Origin: Mortierella sp. BCC40632
Lineage: Eukaryota; Mortierellomycota; Mortierellomycetes; Mortierellales; Mortierellaceae
Length of the DNA: 64,000 nucleotides
Reading direction: 5' to 3'
NCBI GenBank assembly: GCA_011634665.1
Contig: WAEK01000027.1
Location: 62,001 to 126,000, forward strand
Shown here: one piece after another, positions 9,667 through 22,000 of the stretch
How the letters are laid out: every line of letters begins with the position of its first letter
Position numbering within the stretch: position 1 is the stretch's first letter
Notes under the pieces: generated by a model
The model's input: only the letters and a program-made list of their open reading frames with translations
Databases searched by the model: none
What the model was told of the DNA's origin: nothing
Position numbers and translations under genes: made by a program

Positions 9667-10304
9667 ATCGGCAGAGTAGTGACGGGGGTTCTCTTGAGCA
9701 CATTTGGAGATATAGTGACATTCATGATGCAGAAAAAGCAAGGGAAAAAAAAAGGCAAGAGACCTGCCTTGCAAGAAGACACGAGAGAAGAGATAAAGCG
9801 ATGCTTCCTATTATTGGCGACAGGAGTCAGCAGAGTGTTGAAGGAGGTAGTGTTTGCACCATGCAATGGCTAGTGGTTGTCTCCAACCTCCGTCCCCACA
9901 GACATCATGATGTGCATTGATTACGATCTGTTCACGTACAACGCATAAACAAAGATGGCAGGGGCCATTTGCACCAAGGCTAGCCGACCAAGACAAGGGT
10001 GGTGACTGGCAACGGTGCATGAAAGGCTTGCATGGACAGGGACTGCCAGATTAGTCTAGTACTTGATCTCGCCCTGGGTCAGTAGCGTTTAACCTTTTGT
10101 GGTCGCCCCACTACCCTGTTCAATCACCCCTTGATTTTTTTTTTCGGCACTTTCTCTTCTCCAATTCGCTTCTCCTTGGTTTTTCTAACTCCTCAGTGTC
10201 TGTCTCTCCTCGTAGCACCGCTATGACCCCTCTCTCTGCTCGATTTTTGATGAAAGGTGTCTTCACCTTGGTCTGTCTTCGCCTCACGAGTGGTCCTTTT
10301 TTCT
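9667..10304. repeat. Upstream part of repeat unit C
   Basis: Non-coding DNA matching 7537-8176 with many small differences. It forms the distal promoter region of copy C. Confidence 0.65.
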
Positions 10305-10312
10305 TATAAAAA
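10305..10312 (+). promoter_or_regulatory. TATA box of cysteine-rich gene copy C
   Basis: TATAAAAA lies 189 bases before the ATG at 10494. The box differs from the TATTTAAA of copies A and B, so expression strength may differ (inference). Confidence 0.55.
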
Positions 10313-10493
10313 CGAGGGGTTCCTAACACTGAAAAACATCACATCCTACCTCAAGACCTTTGTACTCAAACCAACACTCTCAACACTGGAAATAGCTACG
10401 ACCATCATAAACACCATTCCCAAGAACCACCGCCTACAAGATCTTTGTTGCTTCTCCTACTCTAGTTCCAAGATTCAAAATCGTAGCCTCGCT

Positions 10494-10778
10494 ATGATTG
10501 CACGTTTCTCCCACACTTTCCTCACTCTTTTGGTCGCCCTCATCATGGTATCTGCTATGATGAGCACCATCCATGCTCAAGGCAGAGCTGGCGACGCATG
10601 TGGTAGGGCCCAAGATTGTGGTCTTGGAAAACAATGCTCTAGTGGCATCTGTACCCAATACGGTGGCAAAGGCGCCCCATGTGGCCAACCTGGCTACCTA
10701 TGCCAAGGCAATTGCACGGACAGCGTTTGTGGCGCGCCACGACCACTGCCATCAAACTTTCCGGGTTTCGGACCCTAG
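10494..10778 (+). CDS. Small secreted eight-cysteine protein, copy C (diverged)
   Basis: A 94-residue paralogue of copies A and B. The signal peptide is unchanged, but the mature part carries substitutions in inter-cysteine loops (for example DGG to SSG, GEGAP to GKGAP, GDCTNN to GNCTDS) and has a different, shorter C terminus without the proline run (ends PGFGP). All eight cysteines are kept. Changes concentrated outside the signal peptide and cysteines fit diversification of a secreted protein, but the sample is only three copies. Confidence 0.75.
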   Translation: MIARFSHTFLTLLVALIMVSAMMSTIHAQGRAGDACGRAQDCGLGKQCSSGICTQYGGKGAPCGQPGYLCQGNCTDSVCGAPRPLPSNFPGFGP

Positions 10779-10947
10779 ATGGATTTCCTACCGTTCGCCT
10801 CAACAGTGTGTTTGATTGTAGATACGACTCAGAAGTGTAGCTGAGGCAGTCCAAAATATCGCAGCATTTTTTTTTTTTGACAATGGTCCCCAATCTCTCA
10901 GTAAAGAAATTCTTAATCATTTGAACCCTTAGACTCTGTACCATAAT

Positions 10948-10949
<2 letters not shown>

Positions 10950-10982
<33 letters not shown>

Positions 10983-11122
10983 TATCACGAAGGGTGCTGA
11001 CACATCAAGACTTGGATCCAGCAAGCATCTGTGGTGGCCCTACTTCAGGCCATTCTTCCCCAAGTCGAAGCAAAGGTGAATGGGATAATGAAACCGAGGA
11101 GAGAGGGCGCTCTACCCTTGAA

Positions 11123-11161
<39 letters not shown>
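10950..11161. repeat. (AG)n and (CA)n microsatellites
   Basis: An AG run at 10950-10979 and a CA run at about 11126-11160 lie in the 3' region between copy C and the minus-strand mucin-like gene. No coding sequence is seen between 10779 and 11215. Confidence 0.85.
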
Positions 11162-11164
<3 letters not shown>

Positions 11165-11215
11165 TGGAGCGCATTGTATTCTTTTTTTTTCTTTGGATTT
11201 TCCCCTTGGGAATGA

Positions 11216-14200
11216 CTAGATAATTATGGCCCCCCCGCTTAGTACAATCGAAGCAATCATCACCACAATCGACAACACAATCTGTCCCCATGCCTGGCCA
11301 CACGTCCTAGAACTCCAACTAGACGAGGATCCTACAGACCCTATATCCAACTGCGCTGGCCCAAACATCGGCACCGTACCGTAGCCTCCTGCACCATCCT
11401 TCGAAGGAGGAGTCTTGCCAGCTGGCTGACCCTTGGCCGCAGGAGAAGGTCCTTGCTCTTGGGCCTGGGGTGGATGCACAGGTGCAGCCGCAGCAGGAGG
11501 AGCCGGTGGTGCCGGTGACGCCGGGTTCGACGAGGGAGCAGCCCCCGGTGGAGGGGAGCCACCCGTCGGAGCCGCCTTGGCACCCACACTCTCATTGTCT
11601 TTGGCATCCTCAGAGAGCGTTGGGTTCTTGTGTTGTTCTGGTTCTTCCGCATTTGGTTTTTTGATCCGACGACTTCTTGATTTTTTCGATTTCTTGCCCT
11701 TGGCTTCACCCTTGGCACTGATCTCGATGGCATCCTCCTTGGTGAGACCATCATCATCTGTCTGGGCATCATCTTCTCCAACAGCGTCTTCTTCGCCTTG
11801 GTTACCCTCTTTGACCTCGGCATCGTTCTTGGCCTTGTGTCCACCTTTTGTACCAGCTACAGCAATCTCCACGGCATCCTCCTGGAGTGGATGGTTCCCG
11901 TCTGCCTGAGCCGGAGCGTCTGTGTTGGCTGCAGGCCGCGCGGGACCGTCGGCCTGTGGGTCCTTTTTGTTGTCCAGGGCAGGCTGATGCTGTTGCTGTG
12001 GATCGACTCCATTATCGTCGGCTGGAGTCTCTTGAGCCAGTTTGATCTTTTTATCCTTCTTGTTCTTTTTATCCTTTTTCTTGTCCTCTACTTGGACCTC
12101 GTTGTTGTCGTTATTTTCGTTGTCAGACACTTTCTCAGCTGCCTGGTCATCTGCTTTCCCATCCTTCTCCTGAGGCTTCTCAGCGTCCTGACCCGCTTTC
12201 ACTCCTGGTGCACCTCCTGCTGGAGCCTGTCCATTATCCTTGGGGGCATCTTTCTTTCCATTGTCCAAAACAACCACTTTTTGGGCCACTACCTCCAAGG
12301 GTTTCTTGGCCTTGTTTTGGTCCGCATTGGCCTGGTCACCAGCAGCGGCAGCAGGTGCAGTAGCATTGTCGGTATTCTGTCGTTTTCTCAGTGCAGGAGG
12401 AACCTGAGCCGACTCTGGGGTCTTTTCTTTGACCTGGAGAGCCAGAGTCGCGTTGTGTCCCAGAGGGTCAATATCCTCCCCATTGCCGTCATCATATCCA
12501 CCATCCACATACCCAACCTCTTCCGGATCATCCCAATCTTCACCATAATAATAATCCTCATCCTCTAAACCCTGATCCGCATCTCCATCCACTGGTTGAT
12601 CTGAATCATTATACTCTTCCAATCCATCTGTTCCTTCACCGTAATCATACTCCTCGTCCAGACCATTATTGGGGTCAAGGCTGTCCACGGAATCATACCC
12701 TCGATCTTCTTGACCATCCATCGCCTCGTCCCCGGATTCACCCATGGCTTCTCCTTGTTCTGGATCGACAGGTCTAGGGTGACCACCCCTGGCTGGTTTC
12801 TTGACCGACTCTTCGTCATCATCATCTTTGGCTTTGCCATTGTCGGGACGTCCTTCTTCTCCCGACTCTTTCTCCTCCTCTTCCTCTTCCTCCTCCTCCT
12901 CATCCTCGGGATCCTTGCCATCGCCATGGTGAGGGCGTGGATGTGGTACCTTCTTGGAGATGGGTACTTTAGAGGGGACGGCATTTCGTGTTGTTGATAC
13001 ATGTGCCGATTTTGGATGAGTGATTGGAGGGGACTCAGCAGGACGAGTTGAAGTAGTAGACTTTATCTCTGTGGTGGTCGTTGTCTGGGTCGTCACTTGG
13101 TCAACGGTAGTCGATACTGAGCTCGATACAGTAGTTGATGTAAGTGGTTGAGTCGTCTCCACAGCTGTAGTTGACACAGTGGTAACTTGTGTTGTTGGAG
13201 TTGGAGTTGTGGTTTGTACAATGGTCGAAAGTGTCGTTTCTTCGGTTGTCGAAACAGGTGTCGAAGATGGCTCCAAGGAGGCTGTCGACTCTGTAGTGAC
13301 CAAAGTCGTTTCTGTCGAGTGCACATTGGATCCTGGTGATGTCGGGGCTGTTGTCTCGTATTCCGAATGAGTCGTAGTAGTACCGACGGTAGTCGTCTGT
13401 GATGTCTCCTTGGGCTGACTCGAGACAACAGGAAGGATCTCTGTTGTTGAAGATGTAGACAATGTAGGGACTGGTGGAAGCTCCACCGAAGAACTTTCAC
13501 TTGGCTTAGGATTAAGTCCTTGCGCGGTCGTAGTAGTCATTCCCAAAGTGGCGGTCGATGTGAGTTCCAGACTGTCGGTTGGTCGGGTCACCACAGGAGT
13601 TTCCGTCGTGTGTGAGCTATGCTCTGCATCTAAAACATGAGAAGCTGAGACTGGAACAACCTCTGCTGGTGGTGCGCCCACCACCGGTGACTTTGTATCG
13701 TGTGTATCCCGGCTTGGATCTAGCTTCGAGTCGTCCTCATCCTCGTCGTTGTCGGGAGATGATGGCTCTTTGAGAGGCTGAGAGTCTTTTTCGTCGGTAG
13801 CAGGCTCAGGATTCGAGATGGGTTCAGAGACAGGGCTATCATGCTTGGTCGAATCAGTAGCTGGATTTGGCTCTGGTTCCTCCGGAACTACGGGGTTTGG
13901 ACGATCCTTTGCATTTGGTTGTGGTATCACCCCCTTATCAGAATCATCCTCATGACTTGGCACTGGAGCAGTGCCCTGTCCTGGTGAGTTGACATGGTGA
14001 TCCTCTGGACTCGTTGGGGCTGTGACAGGGTCAGTAACGAAGCTGGGTGCCCTGACAGGTACAATCTCTGACTCGGTCTCGGTTTCCGATTCAGGGTCTT
14101 CTTGTTCGGAATCAGGTGCACCGTCGTCGGTTTCCTTGTCATCTTCAGAGTCATTGCCAGAGTCAGTATCATGGCCAAGTCCAGGAGGAGGCACTGGTTG

Positions 14201-15966
14201 ACCTGTACTAGGCACACCTGAGGGTCCAGGCGAGCTAACAGATGAATGAGGCGTTGTCTTGCCATGTTTGGGGCCGTGCTTGTGACCGGGTGACGGACTC
14301 TTAGGCTTGGGAGGGGTATTGGGCTGGCTTCCACTTTTAACAGAAGGTTGATGAGGAGCCTGGGCATCGCCCTTATCCTCTTCTGTGTTTTGGTCGTGGC
14401 CGTGATGAGCGACATCATCATTGACCTTGGGTAACTCGGTGTTTGGCATATTTTCAGGAACATGAGGTTCTTTGACTTGACCATTGCCTGGATTATCGAC
14501 ACGATCGTCATCCTTTTCGTCATCATCGTCGTCATCGCTTTCGTCGACATTTTCATCGACCTTGCCATTGACTTTATCATCATCTTTGACTTTAACCTTG
14601 TCATTGTTTGGGTCAATGGGATGGTTACCAAGGCTTTTATCGGCCTGACCTGGGTTCTGTCCACTCACAGGACCCTTGACAGGACTCTTGACAGGGCCCT
14701 TGGTAGGACCCTTGACAGGACCTTTGCCTTTGCCATGACCACTTTGATGACCCTTCCTTGAGCCCTTGACTGGAGCGCCTTGGTGGCCAGTTTGACCTTC
14801 ACTTGCACCTGTGGTTGGATCGCCATTTCGACCGCCCTGATTTTCACTGCTGGGATGGCTTGGATCTTGGCTTGGGCTACCTTTGTGGTTCTCACTCGGC
14901 TGACCTTGGTTCTCCTTTTCTGGATTAGGAACCTTGCCATGACCCTTTTGGTGTCCACCTTTGGGCTGTCCTTTTTTACTTCCTTTCTTAGGACCCTGTG
15001 TGTGGCCATCCAGTCCCTCAGGGATTGGGAGAGGTGCATGGTGAATGACCACTTTGGCTGGTTGAGAGGGAGCTTCTGCCACAGGATCGGCATCATCCGA
15101 AGGCTGGTGCTTAGGAGGAATAGATTCTGGTTCAGGAGCAGGAGCCGGGAGCAGGTGATCGGGGATATCGACAGGGAGCGATGGTCGATCCTGGCTTGGC
15201 TCTTGAGGCGGAGCAGGGGTATCTGCAGGGATCGACTTCTGCTTGCTATCTTGAACGTCAGACTTGTCAGTGGGCTCCTCTGCCTGGCTATTGTCATCAT
15301 GGCCACCTTCTTCTTTGCCTTCATCCTTGCCACTCTTGTCATTGTTGCCTTCTTGCTCCTCTTGATGTGTTGATGCGTCAGAGCTCGGCTGCTGACCGCT
15401 TGTTTCCTTGTCTTGACCCTCAGGACCACTAGTTTCAGGCGCGTCTTGAGGCAACTGGGGAGTGGGAGCAACACTTTGTTCTTCGACCGGTAGAATGGCT
15501 GGTGGTACCTGTGGCTCCTGCTCATCTTCTGGCCCCTGTGCCGTCGGTGAGTCGTTTAGCTCATGCGGTTCTTGTGAAGGAGAAGCATCTTCGGGAAGAG
15601 GAGCCTGATTCTCTGGCAAAGGTTGAGAAGAGGATTGCTCTTGAGGTAGCTCTGCAGGTGGAGTTTCCTCTGAATGGTACTCCTCTGGGAGATGCTCTTC
15701 TGAGGGATGCTCTTCTGAGGGATACTCTTCAGGATTGTGTTCCTCGGGGAGCTGGTTATCTGATTGCTGCTCCATTGGGGCCTGTTCTGATTGCTGTTCC
15801 ACAGGGTTCTGTTCTGATTGCTGTTCCACAGGGTTCTGTTCTGTCTGCTGCTCCACTGGGATTTGCTCTGGTTGTTGCTCCCCTGGGGTCTGCTCTGGAT
15901 GCTCTGCCTCCTGGGCTGGATTCTCCACACCAGGCATAGTCGGGGGTTCAGGATCTGGCACTATAG

Positions 15967-16003
<37 letters not shown>

Positions 16004-17916
16004 GGTTAGCCAAAGTAAAAATAAAAACTAGACAGCTACTCCTCTGACCTAGTGAAATGCATTCTCAAACGATGTTTCTTACCTGGTGCTGGATGATGCG
16101 GACGAGGGCGACCATGTCTTCTGCCTGGATGACCTCCAATAGGGAGTGGTATTCTATGGTCACCTCCATGATGAATGGGTAGTCGCCTATGTGCTGGACC
16201 AGTTTTGTTACCATGTTGGCCAGTATGGCCGTGGACAATAACAATACCCTTTCTTGGTGGATGCTGTGGATGTTGTGGACGTCTTGGTCGTCTTCCCTTG
16301 TGAATCTTGATCGGGGCCTTTCTATTTCGACCACCACCTCCACCACCACCACCACCATGTCTAGGTCCTCCACCTCGCCTGGGCCTACCACCGTGGTGTT
16401 TGGGTGAAGGGCGATGACGGTGCTTGGGCCTTCCCACAGCATGCATGCCTCCCTTCTTGGGTGGGCGACGACCATGACGGCCAGGACGCCTGTGAAGATT
16501 TTTCTTTAGATGATGTGGGTGTCCATGCTGACCATTGCGACTCTTTCTGTGCTTAACAACACGAGGACGACCATGTCGGAAACGATGGATGGGATGTGGG
16601 TGTGCTCCATGAGCGACATGATATTTCCCAGGAACATGACCCATCATCGGAATCGTCACAGGTTTCGTCTCAGCCTCTGTTGCTGGATCTACAATCACAA
16701 TAATGTCTTGAGCATTGGTACCGTTGCCAGCAGGAAGAGTAATGTTACCCTCAGGAAGAGAGATGTTTTGTGGATTCCCATCCCCGACATCAACCACACT
16801 CACGACTGGGTCAAAGATGGTAATTGTTTGAGTATCATCGCCCTTTTGTAGGACCACCTTTGCCTCGGATTCTTTTGTCTCGCTCGGAGTCAAGGTCACG
16901 CCTGGGAGAAGTGGATTTTCATCGTGCTGATCATTTTCTTCATTACCTTCCTGAGGAGAGACTTCCTCACTGTTGACTGTAGTTCCAGCTTCATCTGATG
17001 GACTTGTATCCTCTTCATTCGCCTTTGACTTTTCTTGGGTATCAGGCAGACCCTCTCCCACAGGATCGACCACCGGATCCTTCTTCCCATGGGCTCCACC
17101 TCCCTTCCTAACCCCATGAGCCTTTTCGATCCCTGAGGAGGACTGATCCTGTCCATGCGATGGTTTCCGTGGTTTATTATCCTTGGGATCGCTTTTAACA
17201 CTAGGAGGTCCCTTTGCCTTGCCCTTGACTTTAGTGTGATCTTCCTTTGGTCTGAATTTTTTGGTATCCTTTTCTTTCGAATCCTTTTCCGCACTCTTCT
17301 TATTCCTGTCCTTGTCCTTGTCTTTGCCCTTGTTCTTATCCCTCTCTTCATCTTTGTCCTTATCCTTGGCCTTTAGACCGAGTAGTCCAAACTCCATTCC
17401 GTCCAACTCAAGTTTGCTTGGATCCCCCATGCGAAGTGGGTTTCCAGAAGGTTGAACAGAGTCAGATACTGGATCCAACCGTGCCTCAGTACCTGACACT
17501 GTCTGAACAGTGTCCGAAACTGGTACTGCTGCCTTTTCGAGTGCTTCAGCTGTACCTACTGAGACAGTAGAAGTTGCTGAGGTCGGGTCAAGAGGTGCGG
17601 GCGAGGCGACTCGGTCAGCCACTGCTGCTGTATTCTTCCAGAGCTGATCAACAGCTGGTATCGGGCGGTCAGGTACGACGGCCGTTCCAGTGACGACAAC
17701 ATTGGACTCTGGCACATTTCCAGGAGAGCGAATGTTGTCGATATCATTGGTTGGTGATAGAGATTCGATTTGGAAAAGGGCTCCAGTTTCGGGTATAGCT
17801 GTATCGAGACTTCCTGACTTGGAGATAGTCTCAGCATTTGCAAGTGTTGAAAGAAAGATGCTCTGCAGTAGGAGCACCGATCCTGCAAGCGAGAGAAGCC
17901 TCGTTGGATGAGGCAT
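11216..17916 (-). CDS. Giant secreted mucin-like surface protein (two exons)
   Basis: Exon 1 is 17916-16083, exon 2 is 15960-11216, about 2192 residues. The 122-nt intron has a strong donor (G|GTAAGA), a GGCTAACC branch site and a CTATAG acceptor, and joins two long open frames in phase. The second frame has no ATG of its own at its upstream end. Exon 1 begins with a signal peptide (cut near LANA), then a Lys/Asp/Glu-rich block and a His/Arg/Gly-rich block near its end. Exon 2 has Gln/Glu/Pro repeats, a Lys/Gly/Pro segment (KGPVKSP type), a Ser/Thr-rich mucin-like stretch around 13,000-13,560, a poly-Glu run, and a C-terminal hydrophobic tail (VLSIVVMIASIVLSGG) preceded by a Ser-rich stretch, as in GPI-anchored or membrane-anchored wall proteins. 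No catalytic domain is seen. Cell wall or matrix function is inference. It could be two genes if the intron is not used. Confidence 0.7.
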
Positions 17917-18352
17917 CGGGTATTTGTGGTGTTTCTGGTGCGTTCGTTACATGCACTGTCTCCCTCTCTCTCCTTCTCTCACCTGTACCTCTTTTGCTTT
18001 AATATTGTGAGTGAGAAAGGCAAAAGAGAGAAGAGAAAAGAAGGCAAAGGGAAGATGTAAAAGTGATGAAAAGGCGTGTTGGCTTGGGTATTTTGTGTGT
18101 GTGGGGGGGTGAGGATGGGTATGGTGAAGAGTGGGGCCGCGCAGAATGAGGCCAGGTAGAGAAAAAAAAAAAGGAAGAGTGGTGATGTGCCAGGCATATG
18201 CAGCCAGGTAAAGAGAGGGAGGGAGAAAGACTCGCAGGCTGTACCACGTTCTGGCTGTGAAAAGGGTTGCCCCACTTTGAACTTGCGTTCCAAATCGCAG
18301 TTTGGCCTGACAAGTTCTTGGCTACTCCCTTTTTCATAACCTTCCACTGATA

Positions 18353-18385
<33 letters not shown>

Positions 18386-18816
18386 TTTGTGGGACGATCT
18401 CTTCATTCTTCCTTTTATTCTCCAGAGAACACTACCTCTTTGTACTCATTTCGAAGACAGTAATAGAAAATAAAAAAAAAAGTGAAGGTATGTTGTCCAC
18501 TAGTTTATAGGTTGAGGCTGGTTGATCACTTCCTTCAAAGAGGATGCCGACAAGGGCCAAGCCAATGAGCTCCAGCCAGGAACTTGAGACAGATGGTAGT
18601 CTCCCACTTTTTCTCTTTCTTTCCCACTCTCTCGCAGCATCTAATCACGCACGCGATTCCAATTGGCCCTCCCAGATAACAAGAGAATCAAATATAAGAA
18701 CCAAGGAGATCACGGTTACAGTTTTTTTTTTTTTTTATAGTTGGGGATATATTCTAAGACACGTTGGACCTATGGAGTAAGGGTACGAGAGATTACATGA
18801 CATTCGAGAAACACAA

Positions 18817-18873
<57 letters not shown>

Positions 18874-19084
18874 AGAGATTAAATTGGAACTGGACAAGAA
18901 AGAGAGAGAAAGTCAGCTGGATGAGGTGTACTTCTTTTGGTAGACCTTCCTTGGATGGAATAATAGTGAAATGCGAAGGGGACAATATTGAGATCTGAAG
19001 AGGTATCAGGAAGAGAAGAGAGGGTGGTGGTGGGTAGTTCCCCAAAAAACAACAAAAAAACAAACAAACAAACAATGGGCTTGA
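17917..19084. other. Intergenic region with long A/T tracts
   Basis: This is the 5' region of the mucin-like gene and the 3' region of the chitin synthase gene. It holds a T tract at about 18355-18384 and an A tract of about 51 bases at 18821-18871. No gene was recognised. Confidence 0.6.
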
Positions 19085-22000
19085 CTATGAAGGACCAACA
19101 CCTGTGCTACTGCCACCAACACTGGAACCAGTGTCCGTGTGACTACCCGTATTCGCATTAGTGTTCGAATACACGTTTGCATTGGCTGCCATGACAAGCA
19201 TTGGCGAGGGCGCCCTGGTGTCGATCGAACTCAGACGAGGTCCACCGGGTGGTGGTGGTGGAGGTGTGTAAGAGTTGGTGGCAAGGTTGCTGCTCAACTT
19301 GGGTGAAGATGTAAACTGACGGGTTTGTGGAGACATGTAGGCCGAAAGTCGGTTTTCTCCAGGTACCATTCCTCCATTCATGGAATATGATGACATTCGC
19401 TGCCGACCGATGGTGCCTCCTGGAGCCGGTGCATGCATGTTCAACAATGGGATGGAGTCCATCATGACATTGGATCCATTGGCGTTGGCGTTGCCATTTC
19501 CGATATAGCCTGGATCTGACAGTTGATATCCAACGACTCCGTTCGAGGAGCTCGACGATCCTTGTGCAGCATGACCATTTCGGTTCATAGGCGTGAACGG
19601 TTGAGCACTGTCGCTGGTCCTCTTCGAGTTGGAGCTCTCATCCGACATGTCTTCCTCACGAATCTGCGATGTTCCATTCCACTCCTCGCTCGAGTCCGAG
19701 ACCATGAACTGGGGCGCAGGCAGACCTGCCAAGATGGCAGCCTTTTGTCGGCGCTCACGCTCCCACTCTCCCCATCGCTTCATCGTAATATGAGACGAGT
19801 CGAACTGGCCTTCCTTTGTACTATGGTCTCCTCCAGCAGTCTCACCAGCGACCATACGTGTCTGACCCCATGAAAAGTCGTCAAAGTGCCAGTATGCGTA
19901 TGCGGGCAGGACAAAGTTCCAAATAAAGATCGAGCACAGGTAAACCATCATCCAACCCACATACACAATCTTGCGCGAGGTCATCACAATCAATACTGCA
20001 GGGAGACCCAAAATCGCAGCCAGAAGCAACAATGGAACGGTAGTGTCGGGAATAGAGTAATCCTTGGAGACGGCACGGTAAACGGAGATTGTACACAAGT
20101 AGATCGTGAACGAAATGGCAGCTGGCAAGACAACCGTACCCACCAGTTCCATAAAGATCACAAACTGCATCGAGAAACAGAAAGTGCCGCAAAGATCTCG
20201 GACCAGAACCAGCTCCATCAGATTATGAATCGTCGAGTTAATCCATCGACGACGTTGTGAGAGCAAGATCTTGAACGTATCCGGTACAACCGTCTTACAG
20301 ATAGCCTGGGGAACAAACATCATTTTGCGCTTGGGGAAGGTCCTCAGCATCAGTGTACTCAGATAACGATCCTCTCCCAGCAACAACAAGTTCTTCTTGT
20401 GAAGCGTGTCAACAACGTTCTCGGAGTAGTGCTCAACAATATCGGGATTAGCAAGGATAGGCACCCAGTAACCATTGGGACCCTTGGGTGCCTTGATACG
20501 GTACATACAGAAACATCCTGGCAGACAGGTCACACCTCCAAACATAGATTCGAATGCCTTGGACATGTGATGCGAGATATAGTACTCAAAGACTTGGATC
20601 ATCGACACCCAGGACTGGGTCTTGTTCGCAATCTTGGTCTCACCACAGAGACCCATAATCTCATGGTCATGGGCCATAGCAGCAATCATCCTTGTCAATG
20701 AATCCGGGTAAACCTTCGTGTCGGCATCGACCATGAGTATGATCTCGTATCGGTCAGGAGAGACACCGGTCAAACGCCAGATCGTATTGAACAACTCATA
20801 CTCGAACGAAGTCATACGTTCGTCAAACATGACCTTCTGCAAGAAACCCATCAGAATAATCTGAGAATCACGCTTGCCTCGGTTACCAGGCTTGGGAAGA
20901 TTCTGTTCGGTGGGTCCTCCAACCTTGACAATCACACACATGGGGATTCGCTTTTGGAGCTTCTTGTCCGGTACAGTCTCGTCATCGAACTTGTAGAATC
21001 CGGCATAGACCTTGGCCATGTTGTGACGCTTGGTACCATCAGCAATGGCAACATACGAGTGGGCAATGACCTCATCGCGTGGAACCAGATCATCTTGCAT
21101 CATCGACAGACAGATATCGGGTGTCGACATGTTGTTACCGGCACCAATAATCATACCGTCGCAAATTACTACAATCAGCTTGTGCGAGTTTGGATAGTCG
21201 GTTGTGGCGATTGAATCCAAAGTGGTACGGAGTCCGTCAATGCCCTCAGAGTAACACGTCACCAATGCCATTGTATGGATCAATGGGAAGTTGAAGGGCT
21301 TGAACGAGACAGGGGGCTGAGGGACCACATGAGGCGACACAGGAAGAGGGCAGTTAGAGGGCTGAGTAGCTGTGGACTCTGAAGTAGACGATCGGCGAGA
21401 CATGTTGCGGAGGCCACTAAGACTTGCAATGCTGGAAGGACGCATTGGGTTGGGCAGGGGAGGAGGCGAGGGAGGAGGTGTGCCATTGGGACCAAATGAT
21501 TGGCCAAGGTACGATCCGCGGTTAAGAGAAGAGCTCGAAGCAGAGAGGAAAGCTGGGTTTTGGCTTGGAGATCCGGGAGGAGTGTATGGCTTGAAGACAC
21601 TCGTTGGGCGGTTAAAAGTCGACAAAGGTCTGGAGCTGGGTTGACCAAGCGCCGGAGTGGAAGAGCCCGAGGGTGGGGTGAAACGCGAAGTGGTCGGGAA
21701 AATGGTTTGTCTCTTTGTCTGGAAGGCGGGGCGGTTGATGTCGGAACTCCATGCTTCAATCTGCTCAGCACGCTTCATCCGCTCCTGATACGACTCCTTG
21801 TCAAACCCTCCGAGTTTATGGCTCAAGAACCAGCCAAAGAAAACTGCGAGGAAGAACTTGATAAAGACGACACCCAGGATAATGACGAGCGACACGTACG
21901 TGATCACATCTGAGGCAACACATCCGATCGTCTTTGAGTCCATGGCACCAACGCGGGCAATCTGCCTCAGACAAACGCCCAAACCGGTCATTTTCCTCTG

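Noticed and set aside
7467..9866. Open frames on the minus strand (7739-7467 and 9866-9645) conserved between units B and C
   Set aside because: They are conserved because the whole segment is duplicated; the reading frames diverge at their ends and no domain is seen.
12565..15939. Several long frames on both strands within the mucin-like gene
   Set aside because: They are shadows of a repetitive, compositionally biased coding exon; none has a signal or domain of its own.
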